Origin: Nitrosomonas sp.
GTDB lineage: Bacteria; Pseudomonadota; Gammaproteobacteria; Burkholderiales; Nitrosomonadaceae
Assembly: GCF_019752095.1 (NCBI RefSeq)
Contig: NZ_JAIEMO010000034.1
Coordinates: 39,375 to 103,374, forward strand
Length of the DNA: 64,000 nucleotides
Reading direction: 5' to 3'
This document shows positions 34,484 to 41,432 of the stretch, piece by piece. Both the position numbers and the translations under genes were made by a program. Position 1 is the first letter of the stretch, and every line of letters starts with the position of its first letter. Under the pieces are notes generated by a model. It worked only from the letters and a program-made list of their open reading frames with translations, had not been told where the DNA came from and did not search any database.

Positions 34484-34684
34484 ATGAAATATTCTAATTT
34501 AGAACTATCACTTTCAATCCCCCTAGGCCAGCACCGGAATACGTTCCTCCTAATGATCCAGGGCCAGAACCAATACCACCAGAACAAGAGCCCCCCTATC
34601 AACGTGCCTCCAGAAGTCGATCCTCCTGAAGAAATGCCTCCAATGCAGGATACCTCAATAAAAAGAGGTAGTGGTTCAGCTTAA
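34484..34684 (+). CDS. Small Pro-rich protein, possibly double-frameshifted
   Basis: There are 66 codons after a good AAAGGA site. The C-terminal half is Pro/Glu-rich (PPEVDPPEEMPPMQ). Between two C-runs (about 34519-34524 and 34590-34596) a different frame reads more naturally: RPAPEYVPPNDPGPEP and then IPPEQEPP. This suggests two opposite indels that leave the frame open but change about 22 residues. No signal peptide or known domain is seen. Confidence 0.45.
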   Translation: MKYSNLELSLSIPLGQHRNTFLLMIQGQNQYHQNKSPPINVPPEVDPPEEMPPMQDTSIKRGSGSA

Positions 34685-34777
34685 AATTTTCTGAACTACA
34701 ACTTGTTTTTTAAAGATTTTAAGGAAGCATATCTTTATTTGTGTAAAATAAATCTTCTTTTATTTCTGGAGAATATC

Positions 34778-35299
34778 ATGAATAATTTTGCATTATCAAT
34801 AGTATGCGCAATATCTCTAGTTGTTTCAGGAATTCAGTCTGCATTCGCTGAAAATGTTGCTACAGTAGGCGACACTGTCTTTATTCTTGATAATCCAGCA
34901 TCAGGTTCTCCTCAATTAATCGCTAGCATTCTTAATGCTGACAGCACCACAAATCCTAATCTCTGTTTCAGCGGTCAGTCTTCTCTTAATCTGGGGCTCG
35001 GAGAAGGTATTTCAGCCACCGATATAATTGTCAATAACGGTACCGCGATTATTACTACAACGAGCACAGATGTTCCTGGCGGTGTTATTTTTAGGGATGT
35101 GTCAAGTTGTATAGCTGCTAATTCGATATGTATGGCTACAGTCAACGGTAGTCTGCTAACTATCCCTTGCGTTCAATATAACAACCAGGTACTTACTGTC
35201 GTGCTTGAACAACGCGGCAATTCAATGAACTGGGAATTAACTTCTTCACCCATTTTAAATGATACTTTTGCAGGATCTAAAGCAAACAAGAGAAATTAG
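34778..35299 (+). CDS. Secreted protein of unknown function
   Basis: The product is 173 residues from the ATG at 34778, chosen because TGGAGAA precedes it and because it starts a clear signal peptide (about 1-22, ending SAFAE). The mature part is Ser/Thr/Asn-rich, beta-like, and has four Cys (in NLCFSG, SSCIAANSIC and IPCVQY) that could form disulfides. No PEP-CTERM motif is present. The function is unknown; it is likely periplasmic or extracellular cargo. Confidence 0.7.
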   Translation: MNNFALSIVCAISLVVSGIQSAFAENVATVGDTVFILDNPASGSPQLIASILNADSTTNPNLCFSGQSSLNLGLGEGISATDIIVNNGTAIITTTSTDVPGGVIFRDVSSCIAANSICMATVNGSLLTIPCVQYNNQVLTVVLEQRGNSMNWELTSSPILNDTFAGSKANKRN

Positions 35300-35502
35300 A
35301 GTTATTGTTAAGAAATGAAGGGTTGGATGGTGGTTCAGAAAATTTCAAACTGAACCAATACCTAAAAAGATGATTGATGGTATAAATATTCATTCCTGCC
35401 TAATTTCACATTAAAACGGCGAAGAGACTTTGTTAACAACCGTACAGAAGTAATTTTTAATCATTTTAAAATATCATCTTTCCCAATAAATTGGAGCTTA
35501 TT

Positions 35503-35644
35503 ATGTCTATCGATATAAATAATACTGATAAATAAAACGTCGATAACTCACGGCCTACTAAAAAACATTGCTGTTACTATGATATGTGCAGTATTACTAG
35601 CATTTGCTTTAATTGCTATAGGGGTATGGGGGTTTACAATGTAG
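35503..35644 (+). pseudogene. Small membrane protein, broken by stop and frameshift
   Basis: The ATG at 35503 with TTGGAG upstream opens MSIDINNTDK and then a TAA where the frame otherwise continues as NVDNSRPTK. After a run of six A the hydrophobic continuation IAVTMICAVLLAFALIAIG is found in the next frame and ends at TAG 35644. The intact gene would encode ~46 residues with one membrane helix. Two lesions make loss of function likely. Confidence 0.55.
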
Positions 35645-35673
35645 AAATCAAATAAGAAATTATGCCCTATAAA

Positions 35674-35688
35674 CCGCCTAAGTGGCGG
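35674..35688 (+). terminator. Short hairpin, weak terminator
   Basis: CCGCC-TAAGT-GGCGG directly after the broken small membrane gene, followed by CTTGCTTCTT, a T/C-rich but not pure T tract. Terminator function is plausible. Confidence 0.45.
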
Positions 35689-35816
35689 CTTGCTTCTTCC
35701 TGACCTATTTTCGGCCTAATTGAGTCATTCCTGAATAAGTATTAACTTTCTCTGCCATAACCAAATTCTTTTGGTTTGTATTAAGAAATACTTTTAAATT
35801 TCGAGGGGGCATAATA

Positions 35817-36020
35817 ATGGTAAGAATTGTACAAATTATCGAAAAATACTCTGGTAACAGAGTGGCTGAATATCCTGTATATCTTGAACTAATTGATGAT
35901 CCTTCCGACCAAGATTATCTTAATGACGCTTGGGATATAGCAGTTAATGAGAGTCTCGTAAATAAAGATATTCGGAATAATTACAAAATTGAAATAATTG
36001 ATAAATTAATTTCAGAATAA
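35817..36020 (+). CDS. Small acidic protein coupled to SRAP gene
   Basis: The product is 67 residues after a strong GAGGGGG site. It is acidic, soluble and of mixed alpha/beta character, and unrecognised. Its stop lies 2 bp before the SRAP start, so the two are translationally coupled and probably act together or share regulation. Confidence 0.6.
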   Translation: MVRIVQIIEKYSGNRVAEYPVYLELIDDPSDQDYLNDAWDIAVNESLVNKDIRNNYKIEIIDKLISE

Positions 36021-36022
36021 TT

Positions 36023-36703
36023 ATGTGCGGACGTTTTGTATTATCTTATCCATCTTCCCGCCTATTAGAATGGTACAAAGCGGCTTCCATGCCCGAAATA
36101 CAGCCAGCATTCAACATAGCACCCATGTCCCCTATCTTAGTAATCCGTGAAAGATTCGAAGGCCGCGAAGGTACATTCATGCGCTGGGGTTTAGTTCCAC
36201 GCTGGGCAAAAGATTTAAAGAAAATACCACTTCTCAACAATGCGCGTGCAGAAACGGTAGCAATAAAACCAATTTTCAAGCATGCCTTCCGTTCACAAAG
36301 ATGCATAATTCCTGCCACGGGATTCTATGAATGGAAGTCGCCGAAAGATGGAAAACATAGACAGCCTTACTATATTTCAACCAATGAGGATGGATGCCCT
36401 ACGTCATTTGCAGGAATCTGGGATACCGTCTCAATTAACGACACCACTATCGAAAGCTGTTCAATCATCACGACAGAAAGCAATGATCTAGTGCGCCCCA
36501 TTCATGATCGTATGCCAGCACTACTTCCCTATGAATCAATTGATATTTGGCTTAAGCCGGATACATTACCTGAAGAAATGCTGGATTTTTTTCTTAAGCC
36601 TTATGATTCTGAAAAAATGCAAACCTGGCCAGTATCAACTGATGTTAACAAAGCATCTAATGAGGGTGAACAATTGATTCAACCTGTTAATACTGAATCA
36701 TAG
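36023..36703 (+). CDS. SRAP-domain protein (YedK/HMCES family)
   Basis: The product is 226 residues with all catalytic positions of the family: Cys2 exposed after Met1 removal, N73 in NARAE, E103 in GFYEWK, and H161 in PIHDRMP. The N-terminal Cys forms a covalent thiazolidine link with abasic sites in single-stranded DNA, shielding replication forks. E. coli YedK and human HMCES are the known members. Phage carriage could protect phage or lysogen DNA during repair. It overlaps nothing and is coupled to the small gene ahead. The C-terminus has a ~20-residue tail beyond the domain. Confidence 0.92.
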   Translation: MCGRFVLSYPSSRLLEWYKAASMPEIQPAFNIAPMSPILVIRERFEGREGTFMRWGLVPRWAKDLKKIPLLNNARAETVAIKPIFKHAFRSQRCIIPATGFYEWKSPKDGKHRQPYYISTNEDGCPTSFAGIWDTVSINDTTIESCSIITTESNDLVRPIHDRMPALLPYESIDIWLKPDTLPEEMLDFFLKPYDSEKMQTWPVSTDVNKASNEGEQLIQPVNTES

Positions 36704-36747
36704 TCCCGCACTTTAAACTTGCAGATCATTCAATGAAATAACAACCC

Positions 36748-36765
36748 GCTCCGGTGGTTTTTTGT
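36748..36765 (+). terminator. Imperfect terminator after SRAP gene
   Basis: ACCCGCTCCGGTGG followed by six T. The stem pairs with one bulged C. It resembles the better terminator at 34377 and lies about 45 bp after the SRAP stop. Confidence 0.55.
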
Positions 36766-36928
36766 TGACCTCTTTACAATGGCCATGCTCTAGCCCTCTC
36801 AATTACGAGGGATTAAACAACTTTTTTCAAGTAATTATGTATTCATTTTTTCCTGATAATAGGCATTGTTAATCAACAAGCAAAAACAGGGGCCTGAACC
36901 CCCGTTCTGGATTAAATCAAGTTAAGAA

Positions 36929-37531
36929 TTAAATTGCAGTTTCTTTTCTGCGACGTGCCATGAATCCAATCAAGCTCAAACCAGCAAGCAACATAGCGTA
37001 AGTTTCTGGTTCTGGAACTGGCGATGTTGCAACATACCACGCTGAATCGCCATTACTGCCTATACCTTGCACGTGCAATGCCATCTCACCATTGAAGCCA
37101 GGAAGCGCGGTGGATCCTAACCCCCCCACATTCCAAGTAACGGATTCAAGCCCAGTCAGCTTATCATTCTTAGGATTGATCATATCGTACCTGAAATCAA
37201 ATATGCCTGTTGGACCCCCGCCATTTTGCAGGTTAACTGCGGTTACGCCTCCACCCACATTGGTTGATATAGTAGCTGGTTTTACTCCGTCAACAGCCAT
37301 AGATCCAATAAATGAACTGGAACCAAAGATACTATTTAAATCTAAAGCTGAAAGAGTAAATGTCCAATTTCCACTGCCATTATCGGTAATTTCTAGATCT
37401 GCAAAATATGGATTGGTTGGACCATTTCCAGCTAATAACTGCCCAAATTGATAAGATGCTGCTTGAACAGCACCCCCACAAGTAAGAAAACCTGCTGCAA
37501 TAATTGATAATGTTAATTTGCGTAAAGTCAT
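36929..37531 (-). CDS. PEP-CTERM exported protein
   Basis: The product is 200 residues. A Sec signal lies at about 1-25 (ends VQAAS). The mature domain is beta-rich, with NGSGNWTFTLSALDLN and a C-terminal PEP-CTERM anchor: VPEPETYAMLLAGLSLIGF followed by RRRK. It is predicted to be processed by a host exosortase and displayed on, or shed from, the outer surface. It is the second such protein in the phage cargo and runs opposite to the HAF-repeat protein. Confidence 0.88.
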   Translation of the reverse strand: MTLRKLTLSIIAAGFLTCGGAVQAASYQFGQLLAGNGPTNPYFADLEITDNGSGNWTFTLSALDLNSIFGSSSFIGSMAVDGVKPATISTNVGGGVTAVNLQNGGGPTGIFDFRYDMINPKNDKLTGLESVTWNVGGLGSTALPGFNGEMALHVQGIGSNGDSAWYVATSPVPEPETYAMLLAGLSLIGFMARRRKETAI

Positions 37532-37961
37532 TTTAATTAGTCCCTAAAATATTTATCTAGCTTGATCATTTCTTTAGTGCTGGTTGCTTCGGAAATTTAA
37601 AAGTACAGATTTATTTTCTTTAATTTTTAATAATAGCAATGTTATCTAGCGTTGAGTAGAACCACAATAGGAAATAAGTACTTGTTTATTAGTGCACCTG
37701 TACTGGTTAATACTAGTTGTTCTCTAGGACACATGACCGTTCAATTTCTTCCTGTTTTAGCCTACCTGATTCTCTATTCATAACACATCCTGATTTTAGA
37801 TTTCTCCTTCAATTTATCTAGCATTTTAAGTAACCCTATAAGGTTTATTGATTAGTAATTACAGAATCATTTTTTCTTGTAATTTCTAGCACAAGCAAAT
37901 AATCATTTTTTATCCGCATTTATTTTCCATATCCAAATTGACGAAGATATTTCAGCAAAAT

Positions 37962-37978
37962 TACAAGTTTTGCTTGAC
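37962..37978. promoter_or_regulatory. Lysogeny operator O4
   Basis: TACAAG-TTTTG-CTTGAC, matching O3 except for the last two bases of the right half-site. It overlaps the -35 box of the early rightward promoter. Confidence 0.75.
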
Positions 37979-37982
37979 TTGC

Positions 37983-37999
37983 TACAAGCTGTACTTGTA
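37983..37999. promoter_or_regulatory. Lysogeny operator O5
   Basis: TACAAG-CTGTA-CTTGTA, a perfect 17-bp inverted repeat, 4 bp after O4. It covers the spacer and the first bases of the -10 box, so bound repressor would block transcription. Confidence 0.82.
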
Positions 38000-38071
38000 G
38001 TATATTTCACATCAACACATCATAAGTCGTAAGCGCAGATGAGTTGATCAGATCAATAAGGAGGAGATGCT

Positions 38072-38260
38072 ATGTACAAAAATACAGATATGAAAAGCTT
38101 CCGCACAACAGAAGGGGCGCACGTTACGAGAATTGGATCGTTTCTTATGATCGCTGTGCTTCTTGCTGTGTTGGCATGGATGGGTGAAAGAGACCATCAA
38201 GCCAAGCTAGACCAGGTGCGTGAGGCCGCTCAGTGCAATGAATCGGGTGATAAATCATGA
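38072..38260 (+). CDS. Small membrane protein, first gene of recombination operon
   Basis: The product is 62 residues with one transmembrane helix (about 20-40, IGSFLMIAVLLAVLAWMG) and a charged cytoplasmic tail with one Cys. It has a strong AAGGAGGAG site. It overlaps the next small gene by 4 bp. The function is unknown. Confidence 0.7.
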   Translation: MYKNTDMKSFRTTEGAHVTRIGSFLMIAVLLAVLAWMGERDHQAKLDQVREAAQCNESGDKS

Positions 38261-38370
38261 ATATGACTATCAACATGCCCTGCTGCAAAGATTCTCATTT
38301 TGCTAATTTCTGCTACTGGTTGTCACGCGGTTATTCAATCAAAAGAGCGTTCAAGTTAAGGAGATTGTAA
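38257..38370 (+). CDS. Tiny Cys-rich early phage protein
   Basis: The product is 37 residues (MNMTINMPCCKDSHFANFCYW and onward), overlapping the previous stop as ATGA and the next ATG as TAATG. Three Cys and a His could bind metal. This tight overlap on both sides supports real translation. Its role is unknown. Confidence 0.5.
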   Translation: MNMTINMPCCKDSHFANFCYWLSRGYSIKRAFKLRRL

Positions 38371-38507
38371 TGATTAAGCAAATTCTATTTGTATTGATTG
38401 AGCTCTTTTCTGCTCCGAATAACCAGAATCAACGCGATACCGATTACGAAGATTTCATGCTGTCAGTCAGTACGAATGATTCAGATCGCGGCAGGGATTG
38501 GATATGA
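38370..38507 (+). CDS. Small early phage protein
   Basis: The product is 45 residues after an AAGGAGA site, with a hydrophobic N-terminus (MIKQILFVLIELFSAP) and an acidic C-terminus. The stop overlaps the next start (ATGA). Unrecognised; it could be a small membrane peptide. Confidence 0.5.
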   Translation: MIKQILFVLIELFSAPNNQNQRDTDYEDFMLSVSTNDSDRGRDWI

Positions 38508-38794
38508 GTGAAGATCAATTCTACTTACAAGACTCAAGAGGAAATGTTGGCAACGACATGTTGTTTTGGGCGAAAGACGGCAAGGGCTATACCTCCGATT
38601 TTAACAAAGCACATGTATTTACCAGAGATCAGGCATTTAAACAAAATAAATGCAGAGATACCGACATACCTTGGCCAAGACGATACATCGATAGCATTTC
38701 ACGGCCAGCAGTGGATTTTCAATACGCAAACATTGACGTGGCATATACAAATGCCGGGATAGATGCCAGTGGTAAGGATGTAAATCATGGTTGA
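38504..38794 (+). CDS. Early phage protein ahead of the nuclease gene
   Basis: The product is 96 residues from the ATG at 38504, which overlaps the previous stop. FYLQDSRGNVGNDMLFWAKDGKGY and the CRDTDIPWPRRYID segment are features I recall from small proteins in Burkholderia- and Pseudomonas-type phage recombination operons, but no function is known. It overlaps the nuclease gene by 8 bp. Confidence 0.6.
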   Translation: MSEDQFYLQDSRGNVGNDMLFWAKDGKGYTSDFNKAHVFTRDQAFKQNKCRDTDIPWPRRYIDSISRPAVDFQYANIDVAYTNAGIDASGKDVNHG

Positions 38795-39602
38795 CCCAAC
38801 ACTAAAAGTACGCGCCTCATCCTGGGCCGGACTCTTCGACTGTGCGTACAGATGGGAAGGAATTCACTTGTTAGGGATGAAAAACGTAGTCGGTCTACGC
38901 GCCGCGTTAGGCACCGCAATACATGCCGGTTCTGCGGTTTTTGATCAGGCCGTACTGGATGGTGATGAAATCACAGCATCAGATGCTGCCGGGGTTTTTG
39001 TAGATAAATTGCGTGATCCGGAGAATGAGTATGACCGCAACAAGGATGACTTGACTTTTGGTGAGGCTGAAAGCATCGGTATCTCATTGCTTACCAAATA
39101 TTGCAAAGAAGTATCCCCTAATTACAATTTTGTCGCAGTGGAAATGGAAACCAAACCGCTGGATATTGATTGTGGCGGTGGCACCGTGATCAGGTTAACT
39201 GGAACGATGGATCGGGCGAGAATCAAGAAGGATGGCAACGGAGGTGTAGGGATTGCAGATTTGAAGAGTGGTAGCGCTTCTGTGCAAAAGGGCGTTGCTG
39301 TGACCAAGGGGCATGGTGCGCAAATAGGCACTTATGAGTTGCTATATGAGCATACAACCGGGATGTCAATTACTTCAGAAGCCGAAATCATTGGCCTAAA
39401 AACCAAAGGCAAAGCTGAAATAGCAACTGGAACCCTCAGCAATGCAAAGCGAATCATGGTTGGCACCGAGGACAGCCCTGGATTGATTGAGTTTGCGGCT
39501 GATATGTTCAGGTCAGGAAGGTTTTACCCGAATCCCAAGTCGTTATTATGCAGTGAAAAATACTGCCCACGTTGGGATAAATGCGTATTTAAAGGAGATT
39601 AG
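38787..39602 (+). CDS. PD-(D/E)XK nuclease with Fe-S Cys cluster (RecB/Cas4 type)
   Basis: The product is 271 residues. An N-terminal Cys (FDCAYRW) and three C-terminal Cys (LLCSEKYCPRWDKC) are spaced as the four ligands of the [4Fe-4S] cluster in AddB/Cas4-type nucleases. Between them is the nuclease core: LGTAIHAGSAVFD (motif with His), then VGIADLKSGS with Asp and Lys of the PD-(D/E)XK site. It would resect DNA ends to make the single strand used by the annealing protein encoded next, 5 bp downstream. Confidence 0.8.
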   Translation: MVDPTLKVRASSWAGLFDCAYRWEGIHLLGMKNVVGLRAALGTAIHAGSAVFDQAVLDGDEITASDAAGVFVDKLRDPENEYDRNKDDLTFGEAESIGISLLTKYCKEVSPNYNFVAVEMETKPLDIDCGGGTVIRLTGTMDRARIKKDGNGGVGIADLKSGSASVQKGVAVTKGHGAQIGTYELLYEHTTGMSITSEAEIIGLKTKGKAEIATGTLSNAKRIMVGTEDSPGLIEFAADMFRSGRFYPNPKSLLCSEKYCPRWDKCVFKGD

Positions 39603-39607
39603 TACAC

Positions 39608-40675
39608 ATGAACACAAAACCAGCAACAAAATTAACTGAATTAAAGAATCCTGATTCGGTGGTCGGACAAGATTTGGCTGTAGACTTTTTTTCCAAAAAT
39701 GGATTTGAATTAGCAATAAGGATTGCGAAAGCGTTTTCAACTTCTGATGCGGTTCCGGCCGCATTTAGACAGTTCACCGAAAAGAAAGAATTTGGGAAAA
39801 CTCTCACAATTGAAAATAGTGCGGCAATTGGTAATTGTCTTGTAGCTATCGAGGTTGCTAAATCTGTTGATTTATCGATGATCTCTGTTATGCAAAACGC
39901 AGATGTTATTCAGGGCAAATTGCGTTGGTCCTCCAAATTTCAGATTGCCGCCGTGAATGCGTCAGGAAGATTTTCGCCGCTACGCTTCAAGCTGAACGAC
40001 CTTGGTCGCATTAATGCCACTTACAAAGAAAAACAGGATTGGGATAAGCAAAAGAATCGCTACAACTTCAAGGAACACACAGTAGAGATTGATAACTGGG
40101 AATGTATTGCCTGGGCATACGTGATCGAAAATGGCAAACCTACTGATGAGATAGTTCAGTCGATACCAGTAACGATGCAAATGGCCGTCGAGGAAGGATG
40201 GTATGCGAAAGATGGATCGAAGTGGCAGGGATCGATGAGATTCCAAATGCTGCAGTACCGCGCCGGCACCTTCTTTGCATCGATCTACGCACCAGATGTA
40301 ATCATGGGCATGGGCAAAAGCACAGAAGAGCATCACGACATTATTGATGTATTTGCGCAAACAGACGGCTCTTACTCAACTGGCCCCGCCACTCTGCAAG
40401 ACATCCGCTCATCACCTGATGTTAGCGATATCGACGGCGGCGTTTCGGATGATAACGGATCAATCGAGACTAAAACCCAACAAGAGAAATCTACTGAAAC
40501 GAAGCCAGTTGAAACAAAAAAGGCTGAAACAAAGCCGGTCGATACAAAAACCGTAACAAAATCCGATGAGCCCACGCCAGAAGAGCAAGAAAAAATCCGG
40601 CAACAACTCATCAGAGAAGCTGCGGCAGAAAGAGAGAGTGAAGCTGATCACAACAGCAGTTATAACTTGGAGTAA
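39608..40675 (+). CDS. RecT-like single-strand annealing protein
   Basis: The product is 355 residues. The core (about 55-260) has RecT/Redb-like features: NSAAIGNCLVAIEVAKSVDLS, VMQNADVIQGKLRWSSKF and a KWQGSMRFQMLQYRAGTFFAS helix. A repetitive Glu/Lys/Thr-rich tail (about 290-330, repeated ETKPVETKKAETKPVDTK) follows. It lies directly after the nuclease gene, the usual nuclease-annealer pair for phage recombination. Assignment to RecT superfamily is by pattern and neighbour; confirmation by profile search would be decisive. Confidence 0.65.
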   Translation: MNTKPATKLTELKNPDSVVGQDLAVDFFSKNGFELAIRIAKAFSTSDAVPAAFRQFTEKKEFGKTLTIENSAAIGNCLVAIEVAKSVDLSMISVMQNADVIQGKLRWSSKFQIAAVNASGRFSPLRFKLNDLGRINATYKEKQDWDKQKNRYNFKEHTVEIDNWECIAWAYVIENGKPTDEIVQSIPVTMQMAVEEGWYAKDGSKWQGSMRFQMLQYRAGTFFASIYAPDVIMGMGKSTEEHHDIIDVFAQTDGSYSTGPATLQDIRSSPDVSDIDGGVSDDNGSIETKTQQEKSTETKPVETKKAETKPVDTKTVTKSDEPTPEEQEKIRQQLIREAAAERESEADHNSSYNLE

Positions 40676-40737
40676 TTGTCTGTGAGACAGAAATCGCAAC
40701 TCAAATCAACTCAAAAAAATCAACGTGGAGAGTTAGC

Positions 40738-41430
40738 ATGAGCAAAAAAGAACAGGATTTTAGACATATGACAGCGCAAACAGTAGGCCGTGATCTATTG
40801 GAAGCGCTCGTGCAGGAAATTAAATTGCTACCTGACGTGTGGCCAAAACTAAACAAGAACAAACAGAATGATGTTATCGACCGGCTGCGCAGTCGCGTCG
40901 AAGATAACGTGCGCATGGCAGTTTACACATTGGCCGCAACAGATAATGTAGTCGTTGCCGGGCAGTTGGATCAAATAACGATCAAGGATGGGGTTAAGGC
41001 TGTAGTCAAGTTCAGCACCAAAACGCCCGGCATGGAGGGGCTTTACGAAGCGGCTGGTGAAAGCAAGGGCGTATTGATCGTTGTGGCTGATGCGCAGGAT
41101 TACATGCAAAGCATCAATAAAGTAGTGGGTGAGGATGATCAACGGGCGATGGACTTGGGGCATGAGTACCATGATAACGATGGAGGTGGTATGGATGATG
41201 CGATTGAGGGTGAAGTTATAGGATTACCAGAGAAGGTAATCACCGAAGAAGATAAAGCCCAGGCTTGGGATGATGGCTACCAGGCAGCGAATGAAGGTAA
41301 GCCGCAATCCGATTGCCCGATCATAGCCGCCGAACTTGTTAAAGAATGGGTTCGCGGGTTTAAAGCTTGGCATGAAGAAAACCCAAGCAATGATGAAATC
41401 GAAGAAAACGACGACAAGGATGCGGCCTAA
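40738..41430 (+). CDS. Recombination-operon protein with C-terminal RMF-like domain
   Basis: The product is 230 residues. The first ~125 residues (TAQTVGRDLLEALVQEIKLLPDVW ... ITIKDGVKAVVKF) form a conserved-looking phage module of unknown function. An acidic linker then leads to residues about 175-214: AWDDGYQAANEGKPQSDCP ... EWVRGFKAWHEE, with the G-Y/x-A-G, CP and W-x-x-G/GF-x-x-W pattern of ribosome modulation factor. RMF dimerises idle ribosomes. As a fused phage domain it more likely mediates protein or nucleic-acid contact. It ends 2 bp before the ATPase gene. Confidence 0.65.
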   Translation: MSKKEQDFRHMTAQTVGRDLLEALVQEIKLLPDVWPKLNKNKQNDVIDRLRSRVEDNVRMAVYTLAATDNVVVAGQLDQITIKDGVKAVVKFSTKTPGMEGLYEAAGESKGVLIVVADAQDYMQSINKVVGEDDQRAMDLGHEYHDNDGGGMDDAIEGEVIGLPEKVITEEDKAQAWDDGYQAANEGKPQSDCPIIAAELVKEWVRGFKAWHEENPSNDEIEENDDKDAA

Positions 41431-41432
41431 TC

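Larger units (their letters stand above)
37532..38071. promoter_or_regulatory. Regulatory gap with operator pair, rightward early promoter
   Basis: The left part of these 540 AT-rich bases should hold the promoter of the PEP-CTERM gene. The right part holds two lysogeny operators (37962, 37983), a likely -35 TTGACT (37974-37979) and -10 TAGTAT (37998-38003), 18 bp apart. The operators overlap both boxes. AAGGAGGAG then precedes the first early gene. No gene is seen. Confidence 0.65.
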
